Positions 1 through 5,655 of a DNA stretch of 7,034 bases are shown one piece after another. Made by a program: the position numbers and the translations under genes. Source of the DNA: Acidothermales bacterium (GTDB lineage: Bacteria > Actinomycetota > Actinomycetes > Streptosporangiales > WHST01); the NCBI GenBank assembly GCA_017354575.1, contig JAFMQP010000206.1, forward strand, positions 1 through 7,034, read 5' to 3'. Under the pieces are notes generated by a model. It was not told the DNA's origin and ran no database searches. It saw only the letters and a program-made list of their open reading frames with translations. Each line of letters begins with the position of its first letter. Position 1 is the stretch's first letter.

Positions 1-390
1 GGCCCTGCCGGCTCGGGTGGCGCAGCCGCCGGCTCCGGCGGCGCGGCCGGCTCGGGTGGCTCCGGTCCGGGGGCGGGCGTGCCGCACCCGACGCTGGCGC
101 CCGGCGGCTCGCTGTCCGGTGTGCCGCCGTCCCTCGGCGCGGGCTCGTCACTCTCCGCGACGTCGCTGCCGGGTATGCCGACGACGGCGGCCCCGACGCC
201 GCTCGTCGCGATCCCGCCCTCGACGGACCCGTCCGGGTCGCCGTCCTCGATCCGGTTCACCGGCGAGTCGTCCGGCACCGTGCGGCCGTTGACGAGGAGC
301 GTCCCGCTCGCCGCGGTCGGCCTGGTGCTGTTCGTCGTGTCGGGGTGGAAGCTGGCACGGCGCCGGGTCTTCCGCAAGGTCGGCAAGTGA
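1..390 (+). CDS. C-terminal part of a membrane-anchored low-complexity surface protein (5' end outside window)
   Basis: The frame is open from base 1 to a TGA at 388-390, giving 129 residues with no start visible, so the gene begins to the left of the window. Residues 4-21 are GSGGAA-type repeats. Residues about 22-95 are rich in Pro, Ser, Thr and Gly, like the extended wall-spanning stalk of an actinobacterial surface protein. Near the C-terminus comes a single hydrophobic helix (SVPLAAVGLVLFVVSGW, about residues 102-118) followed by a basic tail (KLARRRVFRKVGK), so the bulk of the protein should lie outside the cell with a short cytoplasmic tail. I see no LPXTG sorting motif. The catalytic or binding domain, if there is one, lies upstream, so no function can be given. 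It ends 13 bases from the convergent AHSA1 gene, with no room for a clear terminator. Confidence 0.8.
   Translation, partial: GPAGSGGAAAGSGGAAGSGGSGPGAGVPHPTLAPGGSLSGVPPSLGAGSSLSATSLPGMPTTAAPTPLVAIPPSTDPSGSPSSIRFTGESSGTVRPLTRSVPLAAVGLVLFVVSGWKLARRRVFRKVGK
10..63 (+). repeat. In-frame 18-base tandem repeat coding for GSGGAA units
   Basis: Three successive 18-base units (10-27, 28-45, 46-63) code for GSGGAA, GSGGAA and GSGGSG. The 12-mer GGCTCGGGTGGC is identical at 10-21 and 49-60, and the middle unit has diverged at silent positions. The array is cut by the left edge of the window and may be longer. It forms a flexible linker at the start of the visible protein stalk. Confidence 0.75.
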
Positions 391-403
391 CGAGTGCCGC
401 CCC

Positions 404-901
404 TCAGACCACGCCGTCGGCGAGCATCCCGTCGAGTGTGGCGTAGCCGGCGAGGACGCCGGACTCCATGCCGCTGGCGATGAGCCCGTCGCGCGCCTCG
501 AAGCTCTCCATGACCGTCGTCGACGTGACCCGGGTACGGCCGTCGCCGATGTCCTCGAGGGTCAGTGTCTCCAGTGCGACACCGTCGGGGATCGCCTCGA
601 ACGTCTGCGTCTGCACGATGCGTCCGCTCGGGCGCACCTCGTGGAACGAACCGTAGAACGCGGCGACCTCCTCGCCGTCGTCCTTGGTGACGACATAGCG
701 GTAGTTGCCGCCGGTGCGTGCCTCCCAGGCGTCGATGCGGATCCCCGTCTCGTCCGGGCCCAGCCATCTGGCGACGAGGTCCGGCTCGACGAACGCGCGG
801 AACACCCGGTCGGGTGTCGCGTCGAAGTCGCGCGTGATGCGGACGATGGGCAGCTTCGGGTCTGCCTCGATCGCGGTCTCGTACCTGGCGGTCGTGCTCA
901 T
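404..901 (-). CDS. SRPBCC / AHSA1 (START-like) domain protein
   Basis: This is a 165-residue protein of the AHSA1 (activator of Hsp90 ATPase homologue) group of the SRPBCC superfamily. The family signature is clear: IVRITRDFDATPDRVFRAFVEPDLVARWLGP (about 19-49; first beta strand, helix and the W-x-x-P region), then GGNYRYVV (64-71), GSFHEVRPSGRIVQTQTFE (84-102) and ALETLTLEDIGDGRTRVT (109-126), with a C-terminal helix (MESGVLAGYATLDGML, 145-160) that closes the hydrophobic cavity. Length is normal for the family. The ATG at 901 is preceded by GGGGA (907-911 on the other strand) with a 6-base spacer, and it overlaps the arsR stop by four bases (ATGA), so the two are probably translationally coupled. 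ArsR plus AHSA1 is a recurrent actinobacterial pair; the AHSA1 partner presumably binds a small hydrophobic ligand, which is unknown here. Expression should follow ArsR autoregulation. Confidence 0.93.
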   Translation of the reverse strand: MSTTARYETAIEADPKLPIVRITRDFDATPDRVFRAFVEPDLVARWLGPDETGIRIDAWEARTGGNYRYVVTKDDGEEVAAFYGSFHEVRPSGRIVQTQTFEAIPDGVALETLTLEDIGDGRTRVTSTTVMESFEARDGLIASGMESGVLAGYATLDGMLADGVV

Positions 902-1230
902 GCCGTTCCCCGCTCTCCGGTCTTGCGTCGGTCGTCGTCCATGTCGGCGAGCACGGCGTCGAGGCGGCGGAACCGCTTCTCGGCCTGCCGCCGGTGACGC
1001 TCGATCCACTTGGTCATCAGGTCGAACACCTCCGCCTCGAGGTGGCACGGGCGGCGCTGTGCCTCCCTGCGGCGGCTCACCAGGCCGGCGTCCTCGAGCA
1101 CCTTGAGGTGCCGGGACACCGCCTGGAGCGAGACGCCGTAGGGCTCCGCCAGGCGGCCGACGTCGGCGTCGCCGCGGGCCAGCCGGACGACGATGTCGCG
1201 GCGGGTGGGGTCCGCGAGCGCGGCGAACAC
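898..1230 (-). CDS. ArsR-family winged-helix transcriptional repressor; true start uncertain (perhaps ATC at 1254)
   Basis: From the GTG at 1230 the product has 110 residues. FAALADPTRRDIVVRLARG (2-20) is the ArsR helix 1 signature, and residues 24-51 (VGRLAEPYGVSLQAVSRHLKVLEDAGLV) are the helix-turn-helix with SLQAVSRHLKVLE as recognition helix. A basic wing (SRRREAQRRPCHLE) and a long C-terminal helix follow. The cysteine-rich ArsR metal site (ELCVCD) is absent, so it is probably a non-metal sensor of the type paired with AHSA1 proteins. The reading frame continues 14 codons upstream to a TAA at 1273-1275 and adds the family-like residues DDRLSK, but contains no ATG, GTG or TTG above 1230. 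A good AGGGAG (1261-1266) sits six bases before an in-frame ATC (1252-1254), where a start codon would be expected. The GTG at 1230 has no clear ribosome binding site and would trim helix 1. Two inverted repeats upstream are likely its operators. Confidence 0.85.
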   Translation of the reverse strand: MFAALADPTRRDIVVRLARGDADVGRLAEPYGVSLQAVSRHLKVLEDAGLVSRRREAQRRPCHLEAEVFDLMTKWIERHRRQAEKRFRRLDAVLADMDDDRRKTGERGTA

Positions 1231-1260
1231 CTTCGACAGCCGGTCGTCCGCGATCGCGCG

Positions 1261-1266
1261 CTCCCT
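1261..1266 (-). promoter_or_regulatory. Strong ribosome binding site of arsR facing an ATC codon
   Basis: On the minus strand AGGGAG is followed by six bases (CGCGCG) and then the in-frame codon ATC at 1252-1254. Spacing and strength are those of a working Shine-Dalgarno sequence. It is 30 bases from the nearest standard start codon (GTG, 1230), too far to serve it. It therefore suggests that translation starts, or used to start, at 1254. Confidence 0.5.
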
Positions 1267-1276
1267 CGCCCGTTAT

Positions 1277-1292
1277 TCAACCAATCTGTTGA
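1277..1292. promoter_or_regulatory. Inverted-repeat operator, proximal copy (TCAAC-N6-GTTGA)
   Basis: The sequence TCAACCAATCTGTTGA has perfect 5-bp arms around six bases. It ends 10 bases before the arsR Shine-Dalgarno sequence, where bound protein would block transcription or initiation. It shares the pattern TCAACNNATCNGTTGA with the copy at 1323-1338. This symmetry and size suit a dimeric ArsR repressor. Binding by the adjacent ArsR is inferred. Confidence 0.65.
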
Positions 1293-1322
1293 GGACGACG
1301 GTAGAGCGGGAGCACGCTGTTG

Positions 1323-1338
1323 TCAACACATCGGTTGA
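1323..1338. promoter_or_regulatory. Inverted-repeat operator, distal copy (TCAAC-N6-GTTGA)
   Basis: The sequence TCAACACATCGGTTGA has the same 5-bp arms, the same 6-base spacer and the same internal ATC as the proximal copy. The centres are 46 bp apart. It begins 10 bases beyond the end of the hydrolase gene (stop at 1349-1351), so it lies in the promoter region of arsR rather than of the hydrolase. Two sites may allow cooperative repression. Confidence 0.65.
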
Positions 1339-1348
1339 ACAAGGCGCG

Positions 1349-2149
1349 TCACGCGAGCACCCCGCGGAGCGTCGCGAGGAACGGCTCCGGTTCGCCCAGG
1401 AACCCGCCGTGGTCGCCGGCGAACTCGACGAGGGGAACGCCGATCGCGGCGGCGGTCGCGCGCGCGGTACGGGCGGCGAGCTGCCGGCCGGAGTCGGCGC
1501 CGGCGCCGATCACCACGCGCGGCCCGGCCTTCCGGAGGGCGTCGGCGTCCGGACGGTAGCGCGTGGTCGGTCGGATCAGGTTGAGGAAGAAGTGCCGGTC
1601 GTTCTGTTCCTGGTACGGGTTCGGCGGCATCGGCGGCGCTTCGCCGTCGGGGAGGTCGAAGCCGCACAGGGCCAGGAACCGGCCGAACGCCGCACCCGCA
1701 CCGTCGGTGCGATAGGTCCCGACGATCGCGTCGACGCCCGCGTCGACGTCGGCGGCGTCGGGGAGGAAGCAGCTGAGGGGCGGTTCGTGCGCGACGAGCG
1801 TGCGCACGTCCTCGGGATGGCGGGCCGCGAGCGCGAGCCCGTTCACCGCGCCGCCGCTGCTGCCGAACACGTCCGCCGGTCCGTCGCCGACCGCTGCGAT
1901 GACCGCGTGCAGGTCGCCGGCGTGGACGTCCGGCGTCACCGGCGCGTCGAGGTCGTCGACGATGCTGTGGGAGATGCCGCGCGGGTCGTACGTGACGACG
2001 GTGTGGTCGGCGCCGAGCGCGTCGGCCATGGCGCCGAAGAACATCGCCTCCATCGGGCAGCCGATCAACAGCATCAGCGGGCCGCTGCCCCGGAGCTCGT
2101 AGTAGAGCTTCGCTCCCGGCACCGGGAGCTCGTGTGTGGTGACGTCCAC
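1349..2149 (-). CDS. Alpha/beta-hydrolase fold protein
   Basis: This 266-residue protein has the full alpha/beta-hydrolase layout. It shows the early strand and oxyanion region (LMLLIGCPMEA, 25-35), the strand with YDPRGIS (54-60), the nucleophile elbow GSSGG (96-100; Ser98), a candidate acid in VVIGAGADSG (Asp219), and the catalytic His in GDHGGF (His247). Length is typical of single-domain esterases, epoxide-hydrolase-like and haloperoxidase-like enzymes. The substrate cannot be told from sequence. The GTG at 2149 is chosen because GGAGG (2156-2160) lies six bases upstream. The gene diverges from the ABM monooxygenase across a 121-base gap. It reads toward arsR, but the two operators between them suggest that arsR has its own promoter. 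A role in removing an ester or hydrophobic toxic compound is possible but not shown. Confidence 0.9.
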   Translation of the reverse strand: MDVTTHELPVPGAKLYYELRGSGPLMLLIGCPMEAMFFGAMADALGADHTVVTYDPRGISHSIVDDLDAPVTPDVHAGDLHAVIAAVGDGPADVFGSSGGAVNGLALAARHPEDVRTLVAHEPPLSCFLPDAADVDAGVDAIVGTYRTDGAGAAFGRFLALCGFDLPDGEAPPMPPNPYQEQNDRHFFLNLIRPTTRYRPDADALRKAGPRVVIGAGADSGRQLAARTARATAAAIGVPLVEFAGDHGGFLGEPEPFLATLRGVLA

Positions 2150-2270
2150 GTTCCACCTCCGACGATCGTCGTTGTGACGGTAGACCAGCCGGCGCACGGA
2201 GACTCGTCGCACCGTGCCGCCTCCTATGATCGTGGTACGTCCCGTCAGCCGACCCGACAGAGGGGCATCG
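2150..2270. promoter_or_regulatory. Divergent promoter region between hydrolase and ABM genes, with 12-bp palindrome
   Basis: This 121-base gap must hold both start signals. Next to the hydrolase ribosome binding site is a perfect 12-bp palindrome, CGACGATCGTCG (2160-2171), well placed for a repressor. TATGAT (2225-2230) could be a -10 box for the rightward genes, but no good -35 box lies at the right distance. The promoter assignment is weak. Confidence 0.35.
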
Positions 2271-2603
2271 ATGATCTTCATCACGGCCAAGTTCCGCGTC
2301 CTGCCCGAGCATGCCGAAAGGTGGCCGGACATCGTGGGGGAGTTCACCCGGGCGACGCGCGGCGAGCCGGGCTGCATGTGGTTCGAGTGGTCCCGCAGCC
2401 TCGAGGACCCGGACGTGTACGTCCTCGTCGAGGCGTTCCGCGACGGCGACGCCGGTGCCGCGCATGTTCGGTCCGAGCACTTCGAGAAGGCGCGGCAGAC
2501 GCTGCCGCCGCACCTCGCCGAGACACCCCGCATCGTGAACACGACGCTGGACCAGGACGACTGGTCGCTGCTCGGCGAGATGGAGGTCCCTCCCCGCGGC
2601 TGA
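2271..2603 (+). CDS. Putative quinol monooxygenase, ABM (antibiotic biosynthesis monooxygenase) domain
   Basis: This 110-residue single-domain protein fits the dimeric alpha+beta (ferredoxin-like) ABM family, which includes YgiN-like quinol monooxygenases and cofactor-independent oxygenases of polyketide pathways. The hallmarks are MIFITAKFRVLPEHAERW (1-18; first strand and helix), EPGCMWFEWSRSLEDPDVYVLVEAFRD (32-58; central strands) and AAHVRSEHFEKA (63-74; conserved His65 and His70). ETPRIVNTTL near the C-terminus is the last strand. The ATG at 2271 follows AGAGGGG by five bases; longer in-frame starts upstream would add a tail without family similarity. The APH-like kinase gene starts 27 bases after the stop, so the two are probably co-transcribed. 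Likely roles are quinone handling or modification of an aromatic metabolite; the substrate is unknown. Confidence 0.88.
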   Translation: MIFITAKFRVLPEHAERWPDIVGEFTRATRGEPGCMWFEWSRSLEDPDVYVLVEAFRDGDAGAAHVRSEHFEKARQTLPPHLAETPRIVNTTLDQDDWSLLGEMEVPPRG

Positions 2604-2630
2604 CGGCGGCGGCGTCGCGGGGTGCCGGCC

Positions 2631-3440
2631 ATGATCCCGAGCCCGTCGCTCGTCTCGGAGCTGGCCGCGCGTTGGTCGCTGGACGTGGGGGCGCCGTTTC
2701 GGCACGGCGGCGCGTCGTGGGCTGCACCTGTGCGTTGCAGGTCCGGGGAACCGTTGGTACTCAAGGTCTCCTGGCCGCACACCGAGGCGCTGCACGAGGC
2801 GGACGGGCTGCGGTTCTGGGCGGGGGACGGGACGGTCCGGCTCGTCGACTCGTGCAGCGTCGAGGGTACCGACGCGCTGCTGCTGGAGGCGTGCGAGCCG
2901 GGGACGCCGCTGTCGGAGTCGGCCGCCGAGGAGGCACGTGACGAGGTGGTCGCCGGCCTGTTGCGGCGGCTGTGGCGGGAACCGCCGGGCCGCCATCCGT
3001 TCCGCCCACTGCAGGGGATGTGCGACGGGTGGGCGGACCAGTTCGAGGCGCGGTATGCGCGGACGGCACCGGCGAGGCGTGTCGACCCGGGCGTCGCCCG
3101 GGCCGGGATCACGCTGTTCCGGGAGCTGCCGGCGTCCGCGTCGCGGGTCGTGCTGCTCTGCACTGACCTGCACGCCGGCAACGTCCTCGCCGCGCGGCGC
3201 GAGCCGTGGCTCGTCATCGACCCGAAGCCGTACGTCGGCGACCCGACCTACGACGTCCTGCAGCACATGCTCAACTGCGCAGAGCGTCTCGCCGCCGATC
3301 CGGTCGGCTTCGCGCACCGGATGGCCGACCTCACCGGGCTCGACCGGGACCGGCTCAGGCGCTGGCTGTTCGCCCGTTGCGTCCAGGAGTCGCTGGGCCC
3401 GATGCACGTGCCCGGGGCGATCGAGCGGCTCGCGACCTAG
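2631..3440 (+). CDS. Aminoglycoside/hydroxyurea phosphotransferase-like kinase (APH(6) family)
   Basis: This 269-residue protein resembles the APH_6_hur family (streptomycin 6-phosphotransferase and hydroxyurea kinase). The N-lobe has LVLKVSWPHTEALHEADGL (42-60), with Lys45 as the ATP-binding lysine and Glu56 in the paired helix. The hinge region includes ALLLEACEPGTPL. The catalytic loop is CTDLHAGN (177-184) with Asp179 as putative base and Asn184 as metal ligand, followed by VIDPKPYVGDPTYD with Asp197 as second metal ligand. The usual HGD of the Brenner motif reads CTD here. The ATG at 2631 is preferred over the GTG at 2622, though neither has a strong ribosome binding site. It follows the ABM gene by 27 bases, probably in one operon. 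It may inactivate an aminoglycoside-like compound, but many such proteins phosphorylate other small molecules. Its stop shares the CTAG at 3437-3440 with the convergent gene. Confidence 0.85.
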   Translation: MIPSPSLVSELAARWSLDVGAPFRHGGASWAAPVRCRSGEPLVLKVSWPHTEALHEADGLRFWAGDGTVRLVDSCSVEGTDALLLEACEPGTPLSESAAEEARDEVVAGLLRRLWREPPGRHPFRPLQGMCDGWADQFEARYARTAPARRVDPGVARAGITLFRELPASASRVVLLCTDLHAGNVLAARREPWLVIDPKPYVGDPTYDVLQHMLNCAERLAADPVGFAHRMADLTGLDRDRLRRWLFARCVQESLGPMHVPGAIERLAT

Positions 3441-3934
3441 ACGCCGACGACGCCGTCGATGCGCTCGCGCAACAGGTCGGCGTGTCCGTTGTGCCGGGCG
3501 TACTCCTCGATCATGTGCACGTAGACCCACCGCAACGACGGCGCGATGCGTTCACCGCCGCGGATCCCGGTGCCCCGCGCGTCAAGCGTCGACAGGGCCG
3601 CGGCGACGCGGCGGCTGTGCTCGACCTCGGCGCGCAGGCGCGCGAAATCGGTGGCGGCGTCGGCGGTCTCGACGTCGAACGCCTCCAGGTCGGATGCGAA
3701 CAGCGGCTCGGCGTCGTCGGTGAACGCGGCGCGGAACCAGTTCCGCTCGACCTGGGCGGCGTGCCGCACCAGGCCGAGCAGGCTCAGCGACGACGGCGGT
3801 GCGGAACGCGTGCCGAGCTGGTCGTCGGTGAGGCCCGCGCACTTCGTGAGCAGGGTCGCGCGGTGGAACTCCAGCCAGGCCTCGAGCATCTCGCGTTCGC
3901 CGGCGGCGGCCGGTGGGTCGGGTCGGTCGGTCAC
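3437..3934 (-). CDS. DinB-fold / DUF664 family protein (possible mycothiol-dependent transferase)
   Basis: This 165-residue four-helix-bundle protein fits the DinB/DUF664 group. The opening MTDRPDPPAAAGEREMLEAW and the helix EFHRATLLTKCAGLTDDQL (22-40) are typical. The putative metal triad is His58 (GLVRHAAQVERNWF), His148 and His151 (EEYARHNGHADLLRERIDG). In actinobacteria this fold serves thiol-S-transferases that use mycothiol, although the activity of this member is unknown. The GTG at 3934 is chosen because the family usually begins at this point. A GTG at 3943 adds three residues and has a better, though partial, ribosome binding site (GAGAG, 7-base spacer). It lies 44 bases downstream of the alcohol dehydrogenase on the same strand and may be the last gene of that operon. 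A TATAAC in that gap could be a -10 box of its own. Confidence 0.88.
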   Translation of the reverse strand: MTDRPDPPAAAGEREMLEAWLEFHRATLLTKCAGLTDDQLGTRSAPPSSLSLLGLVRHAAQVERNWFRAAFTDDAEPLFASDLEAFDVETADAATDFARLRAEVEHSRRVAAALSTLDARGTGIRGGERIAPSLRWVYVHMIEEYARHNGHADLLRERIDGVVGV

Positions 3935-3978
3935 GCCGGCCACGTTATAGCTCTCGATGACGGTCGACGCCCCGACGG

Positions 3979-4974
3979 TCAGGGGACGAGAACGGCCGCG
4001 CCCGTGACGGCGTCGGCCGCGAGGTCGGCCAGGGCGGCGTCGGCGTGGTCGAGCGGGTACGGCACCGCGCTGACCTCGAGCCGGTGCTCGGCCGCCAGTG
4101 CCAGGAGCTCCCTGCCGTCCTCGCGCGTGTTCGACGTGACGCTGCGCACCTGGCGTTCGTAGAACAGGTGCCGCTGGTAGTTCAGCGGCGGCACGTCGCT
4201 GAGGTGGATGCCGGCGATCACGAGCGTGCCGCCGCGGTCGAGCGCCTCGAGCACGGGCGGCACGAGGTCGCCGGCGGGCGCGAACAGGATAGCGGCGTCG
4301 AGCGGCTCGGGCGGAGTGCCGGACGCGATCGCGGACGCCGCGCCGAGGTGCAGCGCGAGCTCGCGGGCCGCCGCGCTGCGCGTGACGACGTGCACCGTCG
4401 CGCCCTGGGCGAGCGCGACCTGCGCGGTGAGGTGGGCGCTGCCGCCGAACCCGTAGATGCCGAGGCGTCCGCCCGGCGGCAGCTCGGCGCGGTGCCAGGC
4501 GCGGTAGCCGATGATGCCGGCGCACAGCAGCGGCGCCAGCTCGACGTCGGGGTAGCCCGTCGGCAGCCGGTACGCGTACGCCGCGGGCACCGTGGCGTAC
4601 TCGGCGTACCCGCCGTCGGCGTCCCAGCCCGTGTACGCCGACCGCGGGCAGAGGTTCTCCGCGCCGCGCAGGCAGTACCGGCAGCGGCCGCAGGTGTGCC
4701 GCAGCCACGCGATGCCGACGCGGTCGCCCGTCGCGAAGCCGGTGGCGTCGCGGCGGAGCGCGGTCACCTCGCCGACCACCTCGTGCCCGGGCACCACGCC
4801 GGGACGGTGCACGGGCAGGTCGCCCTCGGCCACGTGCAGGTCGGTGCGGCAGACGCCGCAGGCGAGCACCCGCACGAGCAGCTCGCCCGCCGCGGGTTCG
4901 GGGACGGTGACCTCGGTCTCCGACAACGGCGCCGTCGCAACAGGTCCCGGCCGTTCCACCCGCCATGCCCGCAT
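3979..4974 (-). CDS. Zinc-dependent alcohol dehydrogenase, CAD2-like
   Basis: This 331-residue medium-chain dehydrogenase keeps both zinc sites. The catalytic zinc ligands are Cys42 in [15 protein letters not shown], His64-Glu65 in PGHEVVGEV, and Cys151 in [12 protein letters not shown]. The structural zinc site is the four-cysteine lobe Cys95, Cys98, Cys101 and Cys109 ([15 protein letters not shown]). The coenzyme fold has [11 protein letters not shown] (172-182). The opening [18 protein letters not shown] and the segment [11 protein letters not shown] are typical of the cinnamyl-alcohol-dehydrogenase-like bacterial group, which reduces aldehydes or oxidises alcohols with NAD(P). Length is normal. 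The ATG at 4974 lies 14 bases after the YCII stop, with AAGGGCGAG upstream as ribosome binding site, so the two are almost surely co-transcribed. The true substrate is unknown; aldehyde detoxification is a reasonable guess. Confidence 0.95.
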   Translation of the reverse strand: MRAWRVERPGPVATAPLSETEVTVPEPAAGELLVRVLACGVCRTDLHVAEGDLPVHRPGVVPGHEVVGEVTALRRDATGFATGDRVGIAWLRHTCGRCRYCLRGAENLCPRSAYTGWDADGGYAEYATVPAAYAYRLPTGYPDVELAPLLCAGIIGYRAWHRAELPPGGRLGIYGFGGSAHLTAQVALAQGATVHVVTRSAAARELALHLGAASAIASGTPPEPLDAAILFAPAGDLVPPVLEALDRGGTLVIAGIHLSDVPPLNYQRHLFYERQVRSVTSNTREDGRELLALAAEHRLEVSAVPYPLDHADAALADLAADAVTGAAVLVP

Positions 4975-4988
4975 CGCCGGCTCGCCCT

Positions 4989-5351
4989 TCACATCTCCAG
5001 GCCGGCCGGGTACATGACCGGCCGCACCTCCAGCGCGACGTACCGCGAGTCCGGCCAGCGCGCCGCGATCTCCGTCGCGCGTTCGGCGCTCTCGCACTCG
5101 ACGATGCAGAACCCCGCCAGGTGCTCCTTCGCCTCGAGGAACGGGCCGTCGGTCACCTCGGGTACACCGTCCCTGACGCGGACCGTCCGGGTGTTCGCTG
5201 GGTCCGCGAGCGGCTCGCCGCCGACCCACTCGCCGTAGTCCTTCAGCTCGGCGACCAGCCGGTTCACCTCGGCGAGCGCACCGTCCCGTTCGGCCGCCGA
5301 CCTCGCGTCCCACACGGCCGGCTCCGAGTAGATCAGCAGCATGTACTTCAC
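4989..5351 (-). CDS. YCII-domain protein (YciI-like / DGPF family)
   Basis: This 120-residue protein of the YCII family has a dimeric alpha-beta ferredoxin-like fold. Evidence is the opening [10 protein letters not shown] (2-11), the diagnostic [20 protein letters not shown] (66-85), and the closing strand LEVRPV (107-112). The GTG at 5351 is chosen because GGGAGG lies directly upstream with a spacer of about seven bases, and because family members begin at this KYM motif. Actinobacterial members are very often next to an ECF sigma factor gene. None is present here; the gene instead leads an apparent operon with a zinc alcohol dehydrogenase. The biochemical role of the DGPF group is not established. 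It diverges from the KTSC gene across 94 bases. Confidence 0.92.
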   Translation of the reverse strand: MKYMLLIYSEPAVWDARSAAERDGALAEVNRLVAELKDYGEWVGGEPLADPANTRTVRVRDGVPEVTDGPFLEAKEHLAGFCIVECESAERATEIAARWPDSRYVALEVRPVMYPAGLEM

Positions 5352-5445
5352 GTCGTGCCCTCCCTCGCCTCTCACCGTAGTCGGAACCGGTGCGGGTGCA
5401 TCGACATGTCGGCGACCTGCGCGATGATGGCGGGCGAGGTGAGTC
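5352..5445. promoter_or_regulatory. Divergent promoter region between YCII and KTSC genes, with 10-bp palindrome
   Basis: This 94-base gap lies between two outward-reading genes and must carry both promoters. It contains the perfect palindrome CGACATGTCG (5402-5411), a possible regulator site. TACGGT on the minus strand fits the loose actinobacterial -10 pattern TANNNT but has no convincing -35 partner. The KTSC ribosome binding site, GAGGTGAG, lies at its right end. Confidence 0.35.
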
Positions 5446-5655
5446 ATGCGAAGGGTGTGGGTGGAGTCGAGCGTCCTCGCGAGCGTCGGCTACCAGGCCG
5501 GCACGCTCGAGGTGGAGTTCGTGGGTGGCCGCGTGTACCGGTATCTGGAGGTACCCGCCGCCGAGCATGCCGCGCTGATGTGGGCGACGTCGCACGGCAC
5601 ATACTTCAACGAGCACATCAGGAACGACTACCGCTACGTGAAGGTCAGTCGGTGA
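5446..5655 (+). CDS. KTSC-domain small protein
   Basis: This 69-residue single-domain protein matches the KTSC domain, named for its occurrence at the C-terminus of some lysyl-tRNA synthetases. The recognisable parts are [21 protein letters not shown] (5-25), [17 protein letters not shown] (28-44) and [17 protein letters not shown] (51-67). Free-standing KTSC proteins are common in bacteria, and their function is unknown. The ATG at 5446 has GAGGTGAG a few bases upstream. The gene overlaps the convergent oxidoreductase gene by 11 bases (5645-5655). It stands alone on its strand between divergent and convergent neighbours, so it is probably transcribed by itself. Confidence 0.9.
   Translation: MRRVWVESSVLASVGYQAGTLEVEFVGGRVYRYLEVPAAEHAALMWATSHGTYFNEHIRNDYRYVKVSR

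Noticed and set aside
902..1048. Longer start for the AHSA1 gene, adding 49 residues
   Set aside because: The added part lies inside arsR in another frame and is Arg/Pro-rich. The ATG at 901 has a ribosome binding site and matches the family start.
1277..1338. The paired repeats as ends of a mobile element or as attachment sites
   Set aside because: They are short, sit in a promoter gap, enclose no gene and show no target duplication; an operator pair is the simpler reading.
1193..2941. 582-codon open frame on the plus strand
   Set aside because: It is antisense to the hydrolase and overlaps the clear ABM and kinase frames; the composition is dominated by Arg, Gly and Val with no recognisable domain.
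1323..3530. 735-codon open frame on the minus strand
   Set aside because: It runs antisense through the kinase and ABM genes and out of frame through the hydrolase. The product is Arg/Pro-rich with no family features; GC-rich DNA commonly produces such shadows.
3944..3950. TATAAC before the DUF664 gene as a leaderless promoter
   Set aside because: The distance to the GTG starts does not fit a standard -10 to start spacing, and no -35 box is clear. It is mentioned only as a possibility in the gene entry.
4975..5616. Longer N-terminus for the zinc alcohol dehydrogenase
   Set aside because: It would overlap the whole YCII gene. The ATG at 4974 begins at the family's usual MRAWRVE opening.
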